Below the pieces are notes generated by a model that saw nothing but the letters and a program-made list of their open reading frames with translations, searched no databases and was not told where the DNA came from. The translations under genes were made by a program, and so were the position numbers. This document shows positions 61,188-64,000 of a stretch of DNA of 64,000 nucleotides, piece after piece. The number at the start of each line of letters is the position of its first letter. The stretch's first letter is position 1. The DNA is from Marinobacter sp. THAF197a (GTDB lineage Bacteria > Pseudomonadota > Gammaproteobacteria > Pseudomonadales > Oleiphilaceae). Location: the NCBI RefSeq assembly GCF_009363275.1, contig NZ_CP045324.1, forward strand, positions 4,030,001 through 4,094,000, written 5' to 3'.

Positions 61188-64000
61188 GCTTACCGAATCT
61201 TTCCGCGCTGGCAGTGCGCGAGCGTTCGGTCACCCTCTTTTTTCTTTTGCTGTCCGTTGTTGCCGGTTTCTACGCGTTCTCGTCCCTGGGTCGGGCGGAA
61301 GACCCTGCGTTCACCGTCCGGGCGATGGTGGTTTCTGTCGTCTGGCCAGGGGCAACCCCCGAGGTGCTGCAGAACCAGGTCGTGGATCGTTTGGAAAAGC
61401 GAATCCAGGAGGTGGTGTATTTCGATAATATTGAGACAACCATTCGGCCCGGGCAGGCCGCCATGGTTATCCGATTCCTGGATTCTACTCCGAGTGAAAA
61501 AGTGTCGGACCTCTTCTATCAAGTCCGCAAGCGCATGCTCGATGAGCGACCCAACCTCCCCCAGGGTGTGATCGGCCCCATCGTCAACGATGATTTCGCG
61601 GATGTGTATTTCTCCCTGCTGGCGCTGACGGCACCCGGGATGCCAATGCGTGAACTGACCCGCGAGGCAGAATCGATACGGGATCGCCTGCAACGGCTGC
61701 CCGGCTTGCAAAAAGCACAGCTCCTGGCGGAGCGTCCTGAGCGGGTGTATCTCGAATTTGATCAGGACCGGCTCAACAACCTCGGTTTGTCGGCAGAAGA
61801 GGTGTTGCAGGCGATAGAGGCCAACAACCGTCTTCAGCCTCTTGGCTTTGTTGATCTTGCCGGCCCGCGGGTTTATGTCCGCAGCAACATCGACCTGTCT
61901 GACCTTGAGCGCCTCACCTCAGTACCTCTCCGTATCGGCGACCAGCTTATTACCGTATCTGATCTGGCCGAGGTGCGTTTAGGGTATGAAGATCCTTTGA
62001 GCTACATCGTCCGCTCCAACGGTGAGGATGCGATCCTCCTGGGTGTGGTCATGCGTGCGGGTGAAAATGGCCTGGAATTTGGCGCGCGGCTGCGCGAGTT
62101 TGTCAGTACCGAACAGGGCAGGCTGCCGCTGGGAATGTCAATACAGACCCTGACCGATCAGGCGGAAGCCATCACTCAGGCGGTTGATCTTTTTCAGGTC
62201 AAGTTTCTGGTTGCGTTGGTCGTGGTGATGGGGGTTAGCATACTGGCGATCGGTCTGCGCGCGGGTTTGGTGGTGGGCATTGCGATTCCTGTGACCCTCG
62301 GCCTGACTTTCTTGTTGATGAAAATGGCGGGCATAAACCTGGACCGCATCACCCTGGGTGCGTTGATTATCGCACTGGGTCTGTTAGTGGACGATGCGAT
62401 CATCGCCATTGAAATGATGATCGTGAAGATGGAGAGCGGCTGGGACCGGGTACGGGCAGCCAGTCATGCCTGGAGCGTAACCGCCGCGCCCATGCTGTTC
62501 GGTACGCTGGTGACGGTGGCCGGATTTGTCCCCATCGGATTTGCCCAGTCCGGAGTGGGAGAATACACCGGCAACATCTTCTGGGTGCTGGCTTTTTCGT
62601 TGTTGATTTCCTGGGTGGTGGCGGTAACTTTTACGCCTTATTTGGGCGTCAAGCTCTTGCCCGATTACACCGGGCATATGGGCCAGGACCTTTACCAAAG
62701 CGCGTTTTATCAGCGGTTGCGTGGGGTGATCACAGCGTGTGTTCAGTACCGGAAAACCGTCGTTTTTATCACAGTGGGTTTGCTGGCGATCAGTGCTTTC
62801 GGGATGGCAACCCAGGTGCAGAAGCAATTTTTTCCCAGTTCTGATCGCCCCGAAGTTCTGATCAGTGTCTACGCTCCGCAGGGGAGCGCTATTGCCACCA
62901 CGGATCAAAGTGTCAGACGCCTGGAAGCGATTCTGATGGACATGCCGGAGGTGAAAAGCCTTTCCGCTTACATCGGTGCCGGTGCGCCCCGATTCTTCGT
63001 ATCGGCCAACCCCGAGCAGCCGGACCCGGCATTTGCCAAGTTGATTGCCATTGGGCAGGACGTTAAAGGGCGCGATCGCATCATCTCGGCGCTGGAAACC
63101 AGAATCGCGGCGGGTGAATTTCCGGAGGCACGAGTGCGGGTGACGCGTTTGCTGTACGGTCCCCCGGTGGTCTGGCCGGTCAGTTTTCGTGTGCTGGGTC
63201 CGGAATCCGATCAACTCAGAGAGATCGCGCACCAGATCCGCACTCTCATGACCGGGCATCCGAACATCGTCATGCCGCATCTCGAATGGGATGAGCGTGT
63301 GCCCACTCTCTATCTTGATATGGATCCGGAAAATCTGGGTTGGATGGGCCTGACTCCGGCAGAGGTTGCCCGGCAACTGCAGTTCCAACTCCGCGGAGTG
63401 GCCGTCACCGAACTGCGCCAGGGCATAAGGAGCGTTCAACTGGTGGCGCGTAATGCACGTGGCGAAGTGATCATGCCGGAAGATCTTGAGATCAAAACCC
63501 GCGACGGCCGCAAACTTTCCGTACAGCAACTGGGCAAGTGGCAGGTTCGTTACGAGGACCCCGTCATAAAGCGTTACAACCGTGACCCCTTCCTGGCCGT
63601 TCAGGCCGATGTAGAAGGTGCCCAGCCACCGGATGTCACCAAGGAGATATGGAGTGCGATGACGGGCCTGCGCGAACAGTTGTCGGAGGGTTACCGTATT
63701 GAAATCGGCGGTACGGTGGAACAATCAGCCAAAGCCAATGCTTCAATCCAGACATTACAACCGGTGATGTTGGCGTTGATGCTGATCTTTATCATGCTTC
63801 AGATGCGTTCCTTTATCGGCACATTGACTGTTCTTGCCACCGCGCCACTGGGGCTGATTGGGGCTGTGCTGGCTTTGCTGCTGTTTAATCAACCCTTTGG
63901 CTTTACCGCGCTGCTGGGGCTGATTGGCCTGGGCGGCATCCTGATGCGAAATACCATGATTCTGACGCAGCAGGTGCAGGACAACTTCAAAGCAGGAATG
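61184..64000 (+). CDS. RND efflux pump permease, 3' end outside the window
   Basis: The frame is open to the last base; 939 residues are visible. It starts LPNLSALAVRERSVTLFFLLL and shows the proton-relay Asp pair in TM4 (LGLLVDDAIIAIE), the TM domains around LVALVVVMGVSILAIGLRAG and VMLALMLIFIMLQMRSFIG, and two periplasmic porter regions. It belongs to the HAE/AcrB-type RND superfamily. The last residues are near FNQPFGFTALLGLIGLGGILMRN, so perhaps 60-100 residues are missing. Substrate unknown; export of fatty acid or related products is inferred from the thioesterase neighbours. Confidence 0.93.
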   Translation, partial: MSLPNLSALAVRERSVTLFFLLLSVVAGFYAFSSLGRAEDPAFTVRAMVVSVVWPGATPEVLQNQVVDRLEKRIQEVVYFDNIETTIRPGQAAMVIRFLDSTPSEKVSDLFYQVRKRMLDERPNLPQGVIGPIVNDDFADVYFSLLALTAPGMPMRELTREAESIRDRLQRLPGLQKAQLLAERPERVYLEFDQDRLNNLGLSAEEVLQAIEANNRLQPLGFVDLAGPRVYVRSNIDLSDLERLTSVPLRIGDQLITVSDLAEVRLGYEDPLSYIVRSNGEDAILLGVVMRAGENGLEFGARLREFVSTEQGRLPLGMSIQTLTDQAEAITQAVDLFQVKFLVALVVVMGVSILAIGLRAGLVVGIAIPVTLGLTFLLMKMAGINLDRITLGALIIALGLLVDDAIIAIEMMIVKMESGWDRVRAASHAWSVTAAPMLFGTLVTVAGFVPIGFAQSGVGEYTGNIFWVLAFSLLISWVVAVTFTPYLGVKLLPDYTGHMGQDLYQSAFYQRLRGVITACVQYRKTVVFITVGLLAISAFGMATQVQKQFFPSSDRPEVLISVYAPQGSAIATTDQSVRRLEAILMDMPEVKSLSAYIGAGAPRFFVSANPEQPDPAFAKLIAIGQDVKGRDRIISALETRIAAGEFPEARVRVTRLLYGPPVVWPVSFRVLGPESDQLREIAHQIRTLMTGHPNIVMPHLEWDERVPTLYLDMDPENLGWMGLTPAEVARQLQFQLRGVAVTELRQGIRSVQLVARNARGEVIMPEDLEIKTRDGRKLSVQQLGKWQVRYEDPVIKRYNRDPFLAVQADVEGAQPPDVTKEIWSAMTGLREQLSEGYRIEIGGTVEQSAKANASIQTLQPVMLALMLIFIMLQMRSFIGTLTVLATAPLGLIGAVLALLLFNQPFGFTALLGLIGLGGILMRNTMILTQQVQDNFKAGM

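Overview
The window looks like chromosome of a marine, hydrocarbon-degrading gammaproteobacterium, most likely Marinobacter or a close relative. That assignment is inferred from gene content (alk cluster, CYP153 operon, Mrp sodium/proton antiporter, lipase-foldase pair, FadE) and moderately high GC. No rRNA, tRNA or CRISPR array was seen. Gene calls come from reading translations and motifs; no database search was run.

Layout. 1-4.9 kb: an envelope cluster with a 5'-truncated glycine-zipper protein, an LpoB-like lipoprotein, a TPR lipoprotein, a YcfL-like lipoprotein, a secreted protein and a small acidic protein. 4.9-12.8 kb: LPLAT acyltransferase, PhaC-like hydrolase, HAD dehalogenase, LysR regulator, Bcr/CflA exporter, Tpx and a MATE exporter. 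12.9-18.7 kb: a complete six-gene Mrp operon with A and B fused. 18.7-37.2 kb: mostly core genes, namely thioesterase, Nudix-MBL fusion, Pmp3, M14-like enzyme, transporters, PatB-like lyase, UbiA-like prenyltransferase, chemoreceptor, fadE, and lipase with its foldase.

37.2-49.4 kb is visibly AT-richer and holds a full OCT-plasmid-type alkane pathway: alkT and alkS on the minus strand, divergent from alkB-alkG-alkH-alkJ-alkK-alkL on the plus strand, without alkF. Its left edge abuts a decayed EAL-domain remnant and its right edge an intact IS630-family element. 51.4-57.3 kb holds a second alkane oxidation system: ferredoxin, CYP153 P450, GMC alcohol dehydrogenase and ferredoxin reductase, with a divergent AraC-family regulator. 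57.3-64 kb: a TetR regulator, two hotdog thioesterases, an alpha/beta hydrolase and an RND efflux pair cut by the window end, with a perfect 22-bp palindrome between the TetR gene and the operon.

Together the two islands would take alkane through the outer membrane (AlkL), hydroxylate it (AlkB with AlkG/AlkT, or CYP153 with ferredoxin and its reductase), oxidise it to aldehyde and acid (AlkJ, the second GMC enzyme, AlkH), activate it (AlkK) and pass it to beta-oxidation (FadE).

The most unusual signal is non-coding: five long intergenic hairpins (7.1, 9.1, 10.5, 11.3 and 19.3 kb). Four share a conserved 53-57 nt loop and the inner stem, while their outer stems are unrelated between copies yet (near-)perfectly self-complementary within each copy.
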